NCBI GenBank assembly: GCA_934167935.1 | Contig: CAKPMH010000004.1 | Location: 8,242-72,241 of the forward strand | Length of the DNA: 64,000 bases | Direction: 5' to 3' | Source: an uncultured Bacilli bacterium | GTDB lineage: Bacteria > Bacillota_I > Bacilli_A > RF39 > UBA660 | In this document: positions 47,173 through 56,772 of the stretch, in pieces | Numbering within the stretch: the stretch's first letter is position 1 | Layout: each line of letters opens with the position of its first letter | The notes under the pieces: generated by a model | What the model was told of the DNA's origin: nothing | Database searches by the model: none | Seen by the model: the letters and a program-made list of their open reading frames with translations, nothing else | Translations under genes and position numbers: made by a program

Positions 47173-48390
47173 TTATTTTCTAAATTCTTCTTCTTTTATT
47201 TTAATTTTTCTTTCTTTATATGTCATTTTATTAAAAGAAGAATCTTCAATTTGATTTAAATAATTCATATTTGTTTCATATTGATTTGCTTTTCTTTTAT
47301 TTTTATATGCTTGTTCTATTTTATATAAATATAATAAACTTTTTGATGCTTTTTCAGCTCCATTTAATATATATATATTTAAATATCTTCTAGCACATTC
47401 ATAATCTTTTAATTTGTATGCGATTTTACCTATATAATAATTAAATACATTATCTTTTGTTGTTGTAAGGGCTAAATAATAAACAATTAATGCATATTTT
47501 AAATCAAATCTATTATATGCTTCATGTCCTTTTTTTAAATAATAATCTACCATATCATGTTTCTTCATTTCTTTTTCTTTTATTTTATTTTTTAGGTATT
47601 CTAATTTATATTCATCTATATTTTTATATTTACAAGTAACTTCATTTAATAATTTCTTTGCTGTTTCTAAATCTTTTTCTATTAAATAATTTATATCTTT
47701 TAAATAAAAATCACATGATCCATAATTTAAGTTATATAAAATATATGTATTTTCAATATATTTATTTAAATCATCTTTTTTTAAGGCCATGTCTTTTTTT
47801 ATTAATGCTGTAGCTATTTTTTGTTTTGCTAATTTTTCTTCTTTTTCTATTAATTTTGTTAATAATTCTATTTCTATAGAAAAATTAATATTTTCAATTT
47901 TCATACAATCTTTTAATTTATTTAATGCTTGTTTATATTGTCCAGTTTCTAATAAGTCAATAAATTTATTATATTCTTCTATTAAGATTCCATCCTCTTT
48001 TATAAAAAAATTTCTTATTAAATTATTTTTTATTATTTCTTCTGGAGTTTTGTTTGTTAATTTTTCTAACATATATATTAAAACACTATAATTTGATGAA
48101 GCATAATTCGCTTTTTTTATATTTTCAAGTGCTTCTAAATATTCGTTTGAATAAATATTTACAATAAATAAATTATAATAAACAACTGTTTTTTTAGGAT
48201 TAATTTCTTTAGCATTATTTAAATATTGTTTTGCTGTTTCTAATTGTTTTTTCTTAGTATATAGTTTTCCTAATAAAAGGTTATTTTTAAAGTTATTTTC
48301 ATTTTTTTTAACTATTGCAATTGCTTTATCTATTTCATAATTATTTGAATTTTTGTTTATTACAAATTTAACGTAATCATTTTCTTTCAT
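47173..48390 (-). CDS. TPR-repeat protein, 405 aa
   Basis: Tandem helical pairs with TPR spacing: NLLLGKLYTKKKQLETAKQY, VYYNLFIVNIYSNEYLEALE and later DLKYALIVYYLALTTTKDNV plus YIGKIAYKLKDYECARRYLN. No signal peptide; the C-terminus is basic. Probably a cytoplasmic scaffold. It lies between sigG and ymxH on the same strand, but with a gap to sigG. Role unknown. Confidence 0.72.
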   Translation of the reverse strand: MKENDYVKFVINKNSNNYEIDKAIAIVKKNENNFKNNLLLGKLYTKKKQLETAKQYLNNAKEINPKKTVVYYNLFIVNIYSNEYLEALENIKKANYASSNYSVLIYMLEKLTNKTPEEIIKNNLIRNFFIKEDGILIEEYNKFIDLLETGQYKQALNKLKDCMKIENINFSIEIELLTKLIEKEEKLAKQKIATALIKKDMALKKDDLNKYIENTYILYNLNYGSCDFYLKDINYLIEKDLETAKKLLNEVTCKYKNIDEYKLEYLKNKIKEKEMKKHDMVDYYLKKGHEAYNRFDLKYALIVYYLALTTTKDNVFNYYIGKIAYKLKDYECARRYLNIYILNGAEKASKSLLYLYKIEQAYKNKRKANQYETNMNYLNQIEDSSFNKMTYKERKIKIKEEEFRK

Positions 48391-48439
48391 AGTATGCTCC
48401 TTTTTTTTAGAGCTATATTACCATATTTTAAATATTATT

Positions 48440-49216
48440 TCAAGATATTAATTTTTTAATATTATCAAGTCCGCTTTTTTCAAGCCTTGATATTTGAGCT
48501 TGTGAAATATTAAGTTCACTCGCTAATTCAAGTTGTGTTTTTCCAACTAAATATCTCTCTTCTAATATATATCTTTCTTTTTCTTTTATTTTTGCCAAAG
48601 CATCTTTTAAAGCTATTTTCATATCTAAACTATATATACTATTTTTTTTATCATTTAATTGATCTTCTAAATATATTGTATCTCCTCCATCATTATAAAT
48701 AGGTTCAGACATACTTATTGTATCTTTCATTGCATCAAGGGCATTTGAAACTTCAAATTCTGTTATATTTAATGCTTCAGCTACTTCTTTAATACTTGGT
48801 TCTTTTCCTAAATTATTTGTTAATTCTTCTTTTATTTTCATTATTTTATATGCTGTATCTTTTATACTACGTGCTACTCTAACACTTGATGAATCTCTTA
48901 GATATCTTCTTACTTCGCCTAGAATCATAGGAACAGCATATGTTGAAAATTTAACATCAAATTTCAAATCAAAATTATCTATTGCTTTTATAAGTCCTAT
49001 ACACCCTACTTGAAATAAATCGTCCATATTTTCTACTCTATTGTTATATTTTTTTAAAATTGATAATACTAGTTTTAAATTGCCATTTATAAGTTCTTCT
49101 TTACAATTTAAATCCCCATCTTTTAATCTTTTAAATAAAGTAGTCATTTCTTCATTTGTTAAAACTTTAATATTCGCAGTATTCACGTTACAAATCTCTA
49201 CTTTGTTACGTGACAT
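48440..49216 (-). CDS. sigG: Forespore sigma factor SigG
   Basis: MSRNKVEICNVNTANIKVLT matches the SigG N-terminus, including the MSRNKVEICGVDT start remembered from Bacillus. Regions 2 (LVLSILKKYNNR, DLFQVGCIGLIKAIDNFDL, STYAVPMILGEVRRYLRD) and 4 (GKTQLELASELNISQAQISR) are intact. 258 residues. It would drive late forespore genes such as gpr. The ATG at 49216 fits AAAGGAG. Together with ymxH it keeps the Bacillus neighbourhood. Confidence 0.93.
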   Translation of the reverse strand: MSRNKVEICNVNTANIKVLTNEEMTTLFKRLKDGDLNCKEELINGNLKLVLSILKKYNNRVENMDDLFQVGCIGLIKAIDNFDLKFDVKFSTYAVPMILGEVRRYLRDSSSVRVARSIKDTAYKIMKIKEELTNNLGKEPSIKEVAEALNITEFEVSNALDAMKDTISMSEPIYNDGGDTIYLEDQLNDKKNSIYSLDMKIALKDALAKIKEKERYILEERYLVGKTQLELASELNISQAQISRLEKSGLDNIKKLIS

Positions 49217-49277
49217 AAAAAAATCTCCTTTCATATTTTTTATGATACAAAATGAGATTTTTATTCATATATATAGA

Positions 49278-50003
49278 TTATATAATTTTTTTAATATTCA
49301 TTTTTACTTGATGTCTTTTTAAAAAATTAATTGTTTCATTTAATATTTCTTCTTGTTTAATATCTTTAAAAACTCTATGTGATAATCCTTTTACAAGTAA
49401 TAATTTTTTCTTATTTGATTTTATTTTTTCAAATATTTTAATTGAACTATGATATTCTACTATATCATCACTTAATCCATGAATTATTAGTATAGGAATA
49501 CTTATATCTTTTATTTCTTCTTGATGACTATCAACAAGTCCTCTAAATTCTTTAATTGTTTTTTTAGGTATTTTTAAAGCTCTTGATACTATTTCTTTTA
49601 ATCCAGTAAATCTTTTTAATACAGATATTCCTTGTTTTATTGATGTTTTAAAACCATTTAAGGTTTTATCTTTAAAAATATATTCAAATGCTGGAGCTGC
49701 AAGAACTATTTTTTTAATTTCTTTATGATTAACTGCAAGATATGATGCAATTACACCGCCCATACTATGGCCTATTAAATAAATTTTTTTATAACCTCGT
49801 TTTATTAGTTTTTCAACCATTTCATTTGCAGAATTTATCCAATCCTCTTTTGTTATATTGTCTACTATATATTTATCATGGCCTGGCAAGGTAAATGAAT
49901 ACACATCAAATTTTTTTATTAATTCAAGACGGTTTGCTAAATCTTCTTGATCATATATTCCACCACCAAAACCATGTATTATTAAAATTGCAATTCTTTT
50001 CAT
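49278..50003 (-). CDS. Alpha/beta hydrolase, carboxylesterase-like
   Basis: An HGFGG oxyanion region at residues 9-13, nucleophile Ser in IGHSMGG (about 79), acid in HGLSDDIV (about 192) and His in GLSHRVFKD (about 220). 241 residues, similar to monoacylglycerol lipase/Est30 carboxylesterases. No signal peptide. Substrate unknown. Confidence 0.85.
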   Translation of the reverse strand: MKRIAILIIHGFGGGIYDQEDLANRLELIKKFDVYSFTLPGHDKYIVDNITKEDWINSANEMVEKLIKRGYKKIYLIGHSMGGVIASYLAVNHKEIKKIVLAAPAFEYIFKDKTLNGFKTSIKQGISVLKRFTGLKEIVSRALKIPKKTIKEFRGLVDSHQEEIKDISIPILIIHGLSDDIVEYHSSIKIFEKIKSNKKKLLLVKGLSHRVFKDIKQEEILNETINFLKRHQVKMNIKKII

Positions 50004-50033
50004 TTTAGTCTCCTTACATTTTAATATAAATAT

Positions 50034-50735
50034 CTAATGTTTTATTTTTTCTATTTCTTTATTTATTTTATTTTTTATTTCTTCTAGTCTTTCATTTTTA
50101 TTTTTAATATTTGGGAATGCTTTTATAAGACGTTTATATAAGAAGTTACGTTTAAGTAGTACTTCTTTAACTTTTTTCGTTATTTCTTCTGTTCCATCTT
50201 TTTCAATTGTTTTTAAAGTTCCTTTAAATCCAAACATTATTGTTAATGATAATATATTATCAATTAAATAAATTAAAAATATTATAAGCGCTATTACATT
50301 TAAACTCATAACTGGTATCTTAGATAAGATACTATTAAAAAATGGATTTACAATATATAAAACAAAGCACCCTAATATTCCAAATGGAATCATTGTCTCT
50401 GCACATATTCTACCATTTATATTAAATTTTCTTCTTGTATAGTCCCACCATCTTACATGAAACATTTTCTCCATTATATAACTTGTTAAATATTCAAGGA
50501 TTGAACATATAATTATTGCCATAAAAAATAAAATAATTGGATCACTTTTATATTTTGATAATAATAATATGATTGCTAAACATCCAAATCCATATATAGG
50601 ACAAATAGGTCCAATTAAAAATCCTCTATTTATAAATCTATGTTTTTCTATTAATTTTCCTATTACTTCTATGCTCCATCCAATAAATGAATAAATTATA
50701 AAAATAATAAAATAATAACAAATATTATTAATCAT
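50034..50735 (-). CDS. Putative ABC-transporter permease-like membrane protein (PF06541 family)
   Basis: The hallmark start FIIYSFIGWSIEVIGKLIEK is followed by FINRGFLIGPICPIYGFGCLAI. Five spans and a charged C-terminal helix (about 180-233). The family is annotated as ABC-permease-like, but its function is not established. Two bases separate it from the DUF2974 gene upstream, so they are likely co-transcribed. Confidence 0.78.
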   Translation of the reverse strand: MINNICYYFIIFIIYSFIGWSIEVIGKLIEKHRFINRGFLIGPICPIYGFGCLAIILLLSKYKSDPIILFFMAIIICSILEYLTSYIMEKMFHVRWWDYTRRKFNINGRICAETMIPFGILGCFVLYIVNPFFNSILSKIPVMSLNVIALIIFLIYLIDNILSLTIMFGFKGTLKTIEKDGTEEITKKVKEVLLKRNFLYKRLIKAFPNIKNKNERLEEIKNKINKEIEKIKH

Positions 50736-50736
50736 A

Positions 50737-51807
50737 CTAATTCTCCTTTTCCATAACTTTGTTTATTTCTTTTATTACTTCTTTTAAATCGTTTAACATT
50801 TGTTTACTTTTATCACTTAAATAATTTGAATTTTTAAGTAATCTAATTAATTTAAAGTAATTTTTCTTTACTTCTGATATATCTTTAATATTATTTTTTT
50901 CAATTACATCAAAAATATCATTTACAAAATATTTTCTTGTTTCATAATCATATTTATCTAACCAGTTTATTACTATTTTATCTAGTTTTAAACTATTTTT
51001 TGATATTTCTCTTCTAACAAAGTGATCATCTTCAATAATCCAACTTGAAATAGAATGTGAAAGTATCATAGGAAGAGTTGAATCAATTATAGTTGAATCA
51101 CAAAATGGTTCATGTCTAAGTAAAATACCTACAAATGAATTATAAGGAATAATATGATTGTATTTATTATATATTTTTTTGTATCTCATACTTTCTATTT
51201 CAGTTTTTCTTAATCCTTGTCCATCATTACTATAAATTTTTATTATTTTTCTTCTAACTATTTTATTAGCATACATAGATGCTACAAGAGCTAAATTTCC
51301 GCCTTTAGAATGTCCTCCAACTATTATTTTTTTATTTTCAAATGTGAAATTTTTATTTAAATATTTTATGGCATCTTTTTGAGATGGCACTTTAAATTTA
51401 TAAGACATTGCTAAATCTTCATGCCATCCACTTATAAGTTTATCTGTTCCTTCAAAAGCAACATATGAAAGCTTTTTATTAATAATAAAAGTTATTGCAG
51501 AAAATTGTTCTTTATCGTTTCCTATATATTCATAATTACATAAAATTACATCTTTAAATCTTTTACTATTTTTTAAAAGATTTAATAACTTATTTGCTCC
51601 TTTAACTGCAGACATATCATATCTATAGTCACTTTTTTTATATAATCTATCAAATATAATTGAAGCATCATATAAAGTCATTTTATTTTTTACTATATTT
51701 TTAAAATTAACATAAGCAAGGCATGAAAAAACTAAATTATCTACCTCGTTAAATTCTTTTTCTTCAAAAGTAAAATCATATTTTTTTATATATTCTATAA
51801 TATTCAT
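50737..51807 (-). CDS. DUF2974/Mbeg1-like alpha/beta hydrolase
   Basis: Lipase-like fold with nucleophile in VGGHSKGGNLALVASMYA (about residue 145) and FEGTDKLISGWHEDLAMSY preceding it. The family is found in Firmicutes as Mbeg1-like proteins; substrate unknown. 356 residues, no signal peptide. A Lys-rich helical tail ends the protein. Confidence 0.82.
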   Translation of the reverse strand: MNIIEYIKKYDFTFEEKEFNEVDNLVFSCLAYVNFKNIVKNKMTLYDASIIFDRLYKKSDYRYDMSAVKGANKLLNLLKNSKRFKDVILCNYEYIGNDKEQFSAITFIINKKLSYVAFEGTDKLISGWHEDLAMSYKFKVPSQKDAIKYLNKNFTFENKKIIVGGHSKGGNLALVASMYANKIVRRKIIKIYSNDGQGLRKTEIESMRYKKIYNKYNHIIPYNSFVGILLRHEPFCDSTIIDSTLPMILSHSISSWIIEDDHFVRREISKNSLKLDKIVINWLDKYDYETRKYFVNDIFDVIEKNNIKDISEVKKNYFKLIRLLKNSNYLSDKSKQMLNDLKEVIKEINKVMEKEN

Positions 51808-51878
51808 ATATATTCACCATGAATATTATATCATATTTTTTGAATTTAAAAAGATTTAAGATAAAATCTTAAATCCTA

Positions 51879-52418
51879 TTAATAATTTTCTGCTTTTATT
51901 TCAAAGAAACTTTGTGGATGATTACATACAGGACAAACTTCTGGAGCACTTGATCCAATTACTACATGTCCACAGTTTCTACAAATCCAAATTCTATCGT
52001 TATCTTTTGAGAATACTACACTATCGTTGATATTTTTAAGTAATTTTCTATATCTTTCTTCATGATGTTTTTCTATTTCTCCAACCATTTTAAATTTATT
52101 TGCTAATTCAACAAATCCTTCTTCTAAAGCAGTTTTTGCAAATTCTTCATACATATCTGTCCACTCATAGTTTTCACCATCTGCTGCTTCTTTTAAATTA
52201 TCTATTGTCGATTTTATTTCTCCACCATTTAGTTCTTTATACCACATTTTAGCATGTTCTTTTTCATTATTTGCTGTTTCTTCAAATATTGCAGCAATTT
52301 GTTCATATCCATCTTTTTTTGCTTTTGAGGCAAAATATGTATATTTATTTCTTGCTTGGCTTTCTCCTGCAAATGCAGCCAATAAATTTTGTTCTGTTTT
52401 ACTTCCTTTTAATTCCAT
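51879..52418 (-). CDS. rbr: Rubrerythrin
   Basis: Peroxide reductase of anaerobes. The diiron four-helix part has [29 protein letters not shown] and [14 protein letters not shown]. The C-terminal rubredoxin-like Fe(Cys)4 is WICRNCGHV and CPVCNHPQ. The ATG at 52418 lies inside the AAGGAGAATTAAT end of perR. Sharing an operon with perR and its operator points to peroxide-induced expression. Confidence 0.95.
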   Translation of the reverse strand: MELKGSKTEQNLLAAFAGESQARNKYTYFASKAKKDGYEQIAAIFEETANNEKEHAKMWYKELNGGEIKSTIDNLKEAADGENYEWTDMYEEFAKTALEEGFVELANKFKMVGEIEKHHEERYRKLLKNINDSVVFSKDNDRIWICRNCGHVVIGSSAPEVCPVCNHPQSFFEIKAENY

Positions 52419-52419
52419 A

Positions 52420-52800
52420 TTAATTCTCCTTCTTACAATTATGACATATTCCATCTACTAATATATTAATTCCATTTACAATATAATTTGTATCATTTTC
52501 TATTATTTTATTTATATTTTTTATATTTTTTAATTCAATATCATATACTTGTTTACAATTATTACAATAGAAATGATAATGATTATATAGAGTTTTATCA
52601 AATCTATCACTATCACTTGGAATTTCAATTTTTTTGACCTCTTTATTTAGTACCAAAGCATTTAAATTTCTATAAACAGTTCCTAAACTTATATTTGGAA
52701 TTTCTTTTTTACATCTTAAATATATTGTTTTTGCTGTTGGATGGTCATTTGAATTTCTTACTATTTCTAATATTTTATCTCTTTGATAAGAATATCTCAT
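52420..52800 (-). CDS. perR: Fur-family regulator, PerR-like
   Basis: Winged helix at the N-terminus ([33 protein letters not shown]), then metal-binding [14 protein letters not shown] and the second Cys pair ICHNCKKEN at the C-terminus, giving the structural Zn(Cys)4. 126 residues, slightly short. The operator-promoter in front and rubrerythrin behind favour PerR over Fur or Zur. The ATG at 52800 directly follows AGGAGG; the ORF extends 22 codons further into the control region but is not translated there. Confidence 0.9.
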   Translation of the reverse strand: MRYSYQRDKILEIVRNSNDHPTAKTIYLRCKKEIPNISLGTVYRNLNALVLNKEVKKIEIPSDSDRFDKTLYNHYHFYCNNCKQVYDIELKNIKNINKIIENDTNYIVNGINILVDGICHNCKKEN

Positions 52801-52810
52801 AAAACCTCCT

Positions 52811-52831
52811 AAGTAGTAATCATTACTACTT
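52811..52831. promoter_or_regulatory. Fur-family (PerR-type) operator
   Basis: AAGTAGTAAT-C-ATTACTACTT is a perfect 10-1-10 palindrome whose core TAGTAAT-C-ATTACTA has the 7-1-7 form of Fur/PerR boxes. It lies between the -10 box and the ribosome site of perR, so PerR probably represses itself and rubrerythrin. Confidence 0.82.
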
Positions 52832-52837
52832 AATAGT

Positions 52838-52866
52838 ATTATATTATTTATTTTTTTTATTGTCAA
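52838..52866 (-). promoter_or_regulatory. perR-rbr promoter
   Basis: On the minus strand, TTGACA (52866-52861), exactly 17 bases, then TATAAT (52843-52838). The -35 box lies within the 3' end of pyrG. Confidence 0.8.
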
Positions 52867-54454
52867 TACTTGCTTTTATAAATGAGTCAAAAAGAGGATG
52901 TGGTTTAATTGGTCTACTTTTAAATTCAGGATGAAATTGACATGCTATAAAGTGAGGATGTGATTTAATTTCTACTATTTCTACTAAATCAGCTTCTTCA
53001 TTTATTCCTGATATAGTCATACCATTTTTTTCTATTATTTCTCTATATTTATTATTAAATTCATATCTATGTCTATGTCTTTCTTTAATCTCTTTTTGCT
53101 TGTAATCTGAATATGCTAATGTATCTTTTTTTAATGTACAATTATAATTACCAAGTCTTAATGTACCTCCCATATTTACTATACTTTTTTGATCAGCCAT
53201 TAAATCTATTATTGGTTCTTTAGTTAGTGGGTCAAACTCTGTTGAAGTTGCATCTTTAATACCACATACATTTCTTGCAAATTCTATTACTGATAATTGC
53301 ATTCCAAGGCATATTCCTAAGTATGGAATATTATTTACTCTAGCATAATTTATTGCTTTTATCATTCCTTCTATGCCTCTACTACCAAACCCACCTGGTA
53401 CTATGATTCCTTGAGTATTTTTAAAGATTTCTTCTAAATTTTCTTTTTTTTCTAATTCTTCAGAATCTATCCAATTTATATTTATTTTTGTATTATATTT
53501 ATATCCTGCATGTTTTAAAGATTCAACTACTGATATATATGCATCATGTAATTCTGTATATTTTCCTACTAATGATATTTCTGTTTCTTTTTTTAAATTA
53601 TCAACTGTCTTTATTAAATCTTCTAAATATTTTAAATTTGATTTATTTAGTGGTAAATTGAATTGATTTAATACTATTTCATCAAAACCTTGTTTATGAT
53701 AATTCATTGGAATTTCATATATATTTTTTACATCCACTGAATCTATTACATTTTCCTTTGGAACAGAACAAAACATGGATAATTTATCTTTTATATGACT
53801 TCCTGTATCAAAAGGAGCTCTACAAACTAGTGCATCTGGTCTTATTCCCATGTTTCTTAAATCTCTAACACTATTTTGCGTAGGTTTTGTTTTAAGTTCA
53901 TTTGATCCAAATATATAAGGAATTAATGTACAGTGTACAAAGAATGTATTACTGCTACCTTTTTCATATTGAATTTGTCTTAATGCTTCTATAAATGGTT
54001 GGGATTCTATATCTCCTACTGTTCCACCTATTTCTGTTATTACAATATCGGCTTTACTTGTAACACCAGCTTCATATACTTTATTTTTTATTTCATTGGT
54101 AATATGTGGAACCATTTGAACTGTAGCTCCTAAATATTCTCCTCTTCTTTCTTTTTCTATTACTGTTTTATATATTTTACCGCTTGTTATATTTGATGTA
54201 TAATTAAGTTCTTCATCAATATATCTTTCATAATGTCCTAAATCTAGATCTGTTTCACATCCATCACTTGTTACATAAACCTCTCCATGTTGGATTGGAT
54301 TCATTGTTCCTGGATCTACATTAAAATAAGGGTCAAATTTTTGCATAAAAACTTTATAGTTTCTAGCTTTTAATAGTAAAGCTAAGGAAGATGCTGTAAT
54401 ACCCTTACCAAGTCCTGATACAACACCACCTGTTACAAATACATATTTTGTCAT
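52844..54454 (-). CDS. pyrG: CTP synthase
   Basis: Amidates UTP to CTP with Gln. The synthetase half begins MTKYVFVTGGVVSGLGKGIT and has MNPIQHGEVYVTSDGCETDLD, and the glutaminase half has GICLGMQLSVIEFA with catalytic Cys and HPEFKSRPIKPHP. 536 residues. Preceded by a leader terminator next to its own promoter, suggesting attenuation by CTP as in other Firmicutes. Confidence 0.97.
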   Translation of the reverse strand: MTKYVFVTGGVVSGLGKGITASSLALLLKARNYKVFMQKFDPYFNVDPGTMNPIQHGEVYVTSDGCETDLDLGHYERYIDEELNYTSNITSGKIYKTVIEKERRGEYLGATVQMVPHITNEIKNKVYEAGVTSKADIVITEIGGTVGDIESQPFIEALRQIQYEKGSSNTFFVHCTLIPYIFGSNELKTKPTQNSVRDLRNMGIRPDALVCRAPFDTGSHIKDKLSMFCSVPKENVIDSVDVKNIYEIPMNYHKQGFDEIVLNQFNLPLNKSNLKYLEDLIKTVDNLKKETEISLVGKYTELHDAYISVVESLKHAGYKYNTKININWIDSEELEKKENLEEIFKNTQGIIVPGGFGSRGIEGMIKAINYARVNNIPYLGICLGMQLSVIEFARNVCGIKDATSTEFDPLTKEPIIDLMADQKSIVNMGGTLRLGNYNCTLKKDTLAYSDYKQKEIKERHRHRYEFNNKYREIIEKNGMTISGINEEADLVEIVEIKSHPHFIACQFHPEFKSRPIKPHPLFDSFIKASIDNKKNK

Positions 54455-54469
54455 AATACCTCCATATAC

Positions 54470-54516
54470 AAAAAAAATCTAAGAGAACGTTTCTTAGGCT
54501 CTCTTAGATTATACCA
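54470..54516 (-). promoter_or_regulatory. pyrG promoter with leader terminator (attenuator)
   Basis: On the minus strand an extended -10, TGG-TATAAT (54516-54508), is followed almost at once by CTAAGA-AACGTTC-TCTTAG and eight T (to about 54472). A longer AATCTAAGAGA arm could also pair if transcription starts further upstream. Terminators at the transcript start are the hallmark of the CTP-sensing reiterative-transcription attenuator of Firmicute pyrG; here the start is GAG or GCC rather than GGGC. Confidence 0.6.
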
Positions 54517-54600
54517 CTTATTTAATTTTAATTAAATATATTTTTTTAAATTTAAAATGTTTTTAATTAAAATATTAATCAAATTAAAGTTTGAATATGA

Positions 54601-55116
54601 TTATTTAATTCCATACACTGTTATTGAACTTCTATCACGGTTATTTATACTAAAAAATATACTTGAATTTTCATCAACATCTTTATACATTAAAAATTTT
54701 GCTCCCTCGCTATATCTCTCTTCTAAAAGCATATCCTTATATAAAACCATATTATTTTCTTTATATACTGTATTAACATAATAGTCAGTATAATAAATAA
54801 CAATAACCCACTTATATTTTTCTTTAAATTGATATGTTCCAGAAAATGAATTTTGCTGACTACCAACAGGGGCCCACAATTTTTCTATTGTATCAGGATC
54901 AAAATCTGAAGATTTATCATACAAAATATTCAGTGCCTCTTCTACATTAGTTGCTTTAAAATCCTTATTTTTAGGGACATAAGTTATATCCTTTGCAAGG
55001 TAAGTTAATGCCGCATATACACTAACACTTGTGAAAAAAATACCACTTATAAAGAAAACTATTATGAATTTAAAATTTTTTTTAATAATTTTATATATTT
55101 TACTATTTACTATCAT
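54601..55116 (-). CDS. Exported protein with TVExALxxLY module, 171 aa
   Basis: A basic head and signal-like span end in VSVYAALTYLAKDITY, followed by ATNVEEALNILY, the same span-plus-module plan as the pilus-operon proteins 25 kb away. The C-terminal 100 residues are strand-rich (FSGTYQFKEKYKWVIVIYYT, RDRSSITVYGIK). AAAGGGGTAAAAT precedes the ATG. It stands alone upstream of pyrG. Probably exported and possibly a dispersed partner of the same pilus. Confidence 0.62.
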   Translation of the reverse strand: MIVNSKIYKIIKKNFKFIIVFFISGIFFTSVSVYAALTYLAKDITYVPKNKDFKATNVEEALNILYDKSSDFDPDTIEKLWAPVGSQQNSFSGTYQFKEKYKWVIVIYYTDYYVNTVYKENNMVLYKDMLLEERYSEGAKFLMYKDVDENSSIFFSINNRDRSSITVYGIK

Positions 55117-55257
55117 ATTTTACCCCTTTTCTACTATAAATATAGTAACAAAAAAAGCAATTTTTGTAAACTACTTTTTTATTAACAAATTTATTCTTTT
55201 AAAAGGACAGTTGATGGGGTAATAATATTAATATCAACCTTTTTATCAAAATTATTT

Positions 55258-55668
55258 TTAAATTATTGAAAATAAAAATGCTACTAATGTTCCATACATA
55301 TATCCCACTATTACTTCTAATGGTTGATGCCCTAATTGTTCTTTTAAATTTAGAGGAATTTTTTCTTTTTTTAAAAGTATGTTTATTGCGTTTGCTTGAT
55401 TGCCACTTTCTCTTCTTACACCCATTCCATCATATGCAATTATAAATGATGTCACAAGAGCAAGGGCAAATATTGGAGTATTAAATCCTATTTTAAATCC
55501 AATTAACATGGTAATTGATGATATAAATGTTGTATGAGTACTTGGCATTCCACCATTTCCATTAATTAATCTATATATATTTATTTTTTTATATTTAATT
55601 AATTCTCCTAAGAATTTTATCAATTGACATGTTATAAGTGCTATAAAAGGACATTCTATATATATCAT
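55258..55668 (-). CDS. Divergent PAP2-family membrane protein (YuiD/DUF212)
   Basis: 136 residues with several spans, GGMPSTHTTFISSITMLIG at the N-terminal phosphatase-like site, then YDGMGVRRESGNQANAIN and LGHQPLEVIVGYMYG. The family is related to PAP2 phosphatases; its substrate is unknown. It ends the run that starts at ybeY or recO on the same strand. Confidence 0.85.
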   Translation of the reverse strand: MIYIECPFIALITCQLIKFLGELIKYKKINIYRLINGNGGMPSTHTTFISSITMLIGFKIGFNTPIFALALVTSFIIAYDGMGVRRESGNQANAINILLKKEKIPLNLKEQLGHQPLEVIVGYMYGTLVAFLFSII

Positions 55669-55676
55669 AAACCCTC

Positions 55677-56405
55677 CTATATTTTATTTAAATTTTTTAA
55701 AAATGTTTTTGTTTTTAAATATAACCCTGTATATTTATCATAATAATCATCTAAAAAATTATTTATTTCTCTTTTTATTTTGTCACTAATTTCTAATTTA
55801 CTTATTTTAGATATATCTACATAACAAAACATTCTAATTAATTTAATTGTTTTTTCATCAACTATAAATTCATTCGTTAAGCAATTATTGCAAATATATC
55901 CTCCACTTCTACCTGAAATAGTCGCAATTGATTTTTTAGATCCACATATACTGCATTCATCAATTATAGGCATTACTCCTAAATATTCCAAATATTTAAG
56001 TTCTAATATATTTGTTATTATGCCAGGATCAAAATTTTCATCTATTTTATTTAAAGCTGCTATAAGTAAATTATATATATCTGAGTCTTTATTTTGCCTC
56101 ATTACTTGGGTTGCAAGCTCTATTAAATATGATGCATAGCTTACCTTTATTATGTCTTTTTTTATATTTTTATAATAATTTATTATATCTACTTCTTTTA
56201 GTGTTGATAAAGTATCTTCTTTATAATACATATTAAATATACCATGTGTTAATTTTGTTGTAGTATTTCTAAGATCACTTTTCATTTTTCTAGAACCTTT
56301 AGCTATTAAACTAATGATTCCTTCACTAGTTATTATTTTAATAATTTTACTTGATTCTTTATAATCTTGTTCACTTATTACAAGTCCTTCAATTTCTTTT
56401 ATCAT
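55677..56405 (-). CDS. recO: DNA repair protein RecO
   Basis: N-terminal OB fold (EGLVISEQDYKESSKIIKII), helical middle and the zinc site CSICGSKKSIATISGRSGGYICNNC at about residues 147-171. It loads RecA on SSB-coated ssDNA with RecR. 242 residues. In the era-recO neighbourhood typical of Firmicutes. Confidence 0.9.
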   Translation of the reverse strand: MIKEIEGLVISEQDYKESSKIIKIITSEGIISLIAKGSRKMKSDLRNTTTKLTHGIFNMYYKEDTLSTLKEVDIINYYKNIKKDIIKVSYASYLIELATQVMRQNKDSDIYNLLIAALNKIDENFDPGIITNILELKYLEYLGVMPIIDECSICGSKKSIATISGRSGGYICNNCLTNEFIVDEKTIKLIRMFCYVDISKISKLEISDKIKREINNFLDDYYDKYTGLYLKTKTFLKNLNKI

Positions 56406-56437
56406 TTACAATCCACATACCTTTTTATTAAAAATAC

Positions 56438-56656
56438 TTACTCATTTATTAATTCAAATCTATATTCTTGATTTACTTCTGGATATTTTTCTTTATCAAC
56501 TTTGCTTATAAACATATTATATGGTCTTGCCCATACAACATTATCATGTTCATATATAACCATATCTTCTAACGTTTCAGAATTTTTAGCTACTGTAATA
56601 ACTTTACATAATCCACCTTTAAAATGTTTATATGTTTTTCCCACTATTACTTCCAT
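56438..56656 (-). CDS. DUF1653-domain protein
   Basis: 72 residues, KTYKHFKGGLCKVITVAKNS and VVWARPYNMFISKVDKEKYP, which are the standard DUF1653 stretches. Probably a small SH3-like barrel; function unknown. Its ATG lies inside the yqzL reading frame. Confidence 0.85.
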   Translation of the reverse strand: MEVIVGKTYKHFKGGLCKVITVAKNSETLEDMVIYEHDNVVWARPYNMFISKVDKEKYPEVNQEYRFELINE

Positions 56657-56735
56657 TTTTATTCTCCTTATATTTTAAATAATATTCTATTTTTCCTGTT
56701 TTTTTAAATAAATCCCATAATAATTCTTTTTTCAT
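56628..56735 (-). CDS. yqzL: YqzL-family small protein, 35 aa
   Basis: MKKELLWDLFKKTGKIEYYL fits the YqzL pattern (W-xx-F-xx-TG-xI-xx-Y) remembered from Bacillus, where yqzL also lies between era and recO. An ATAGGTGATATA site precedes the ATG. It overlaps the start of the DUF1653 gene by 29 bases in another frame. Function unknown. Confidence 0.72.
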   Translation of the reverse strand: MKKELLWDLFKKTGKIEYYLKYKENKNGSNSGKNI

Positions 56736-56772
56736 TATATCACCTATTTTATAATGAGAATTATTTTAAATT

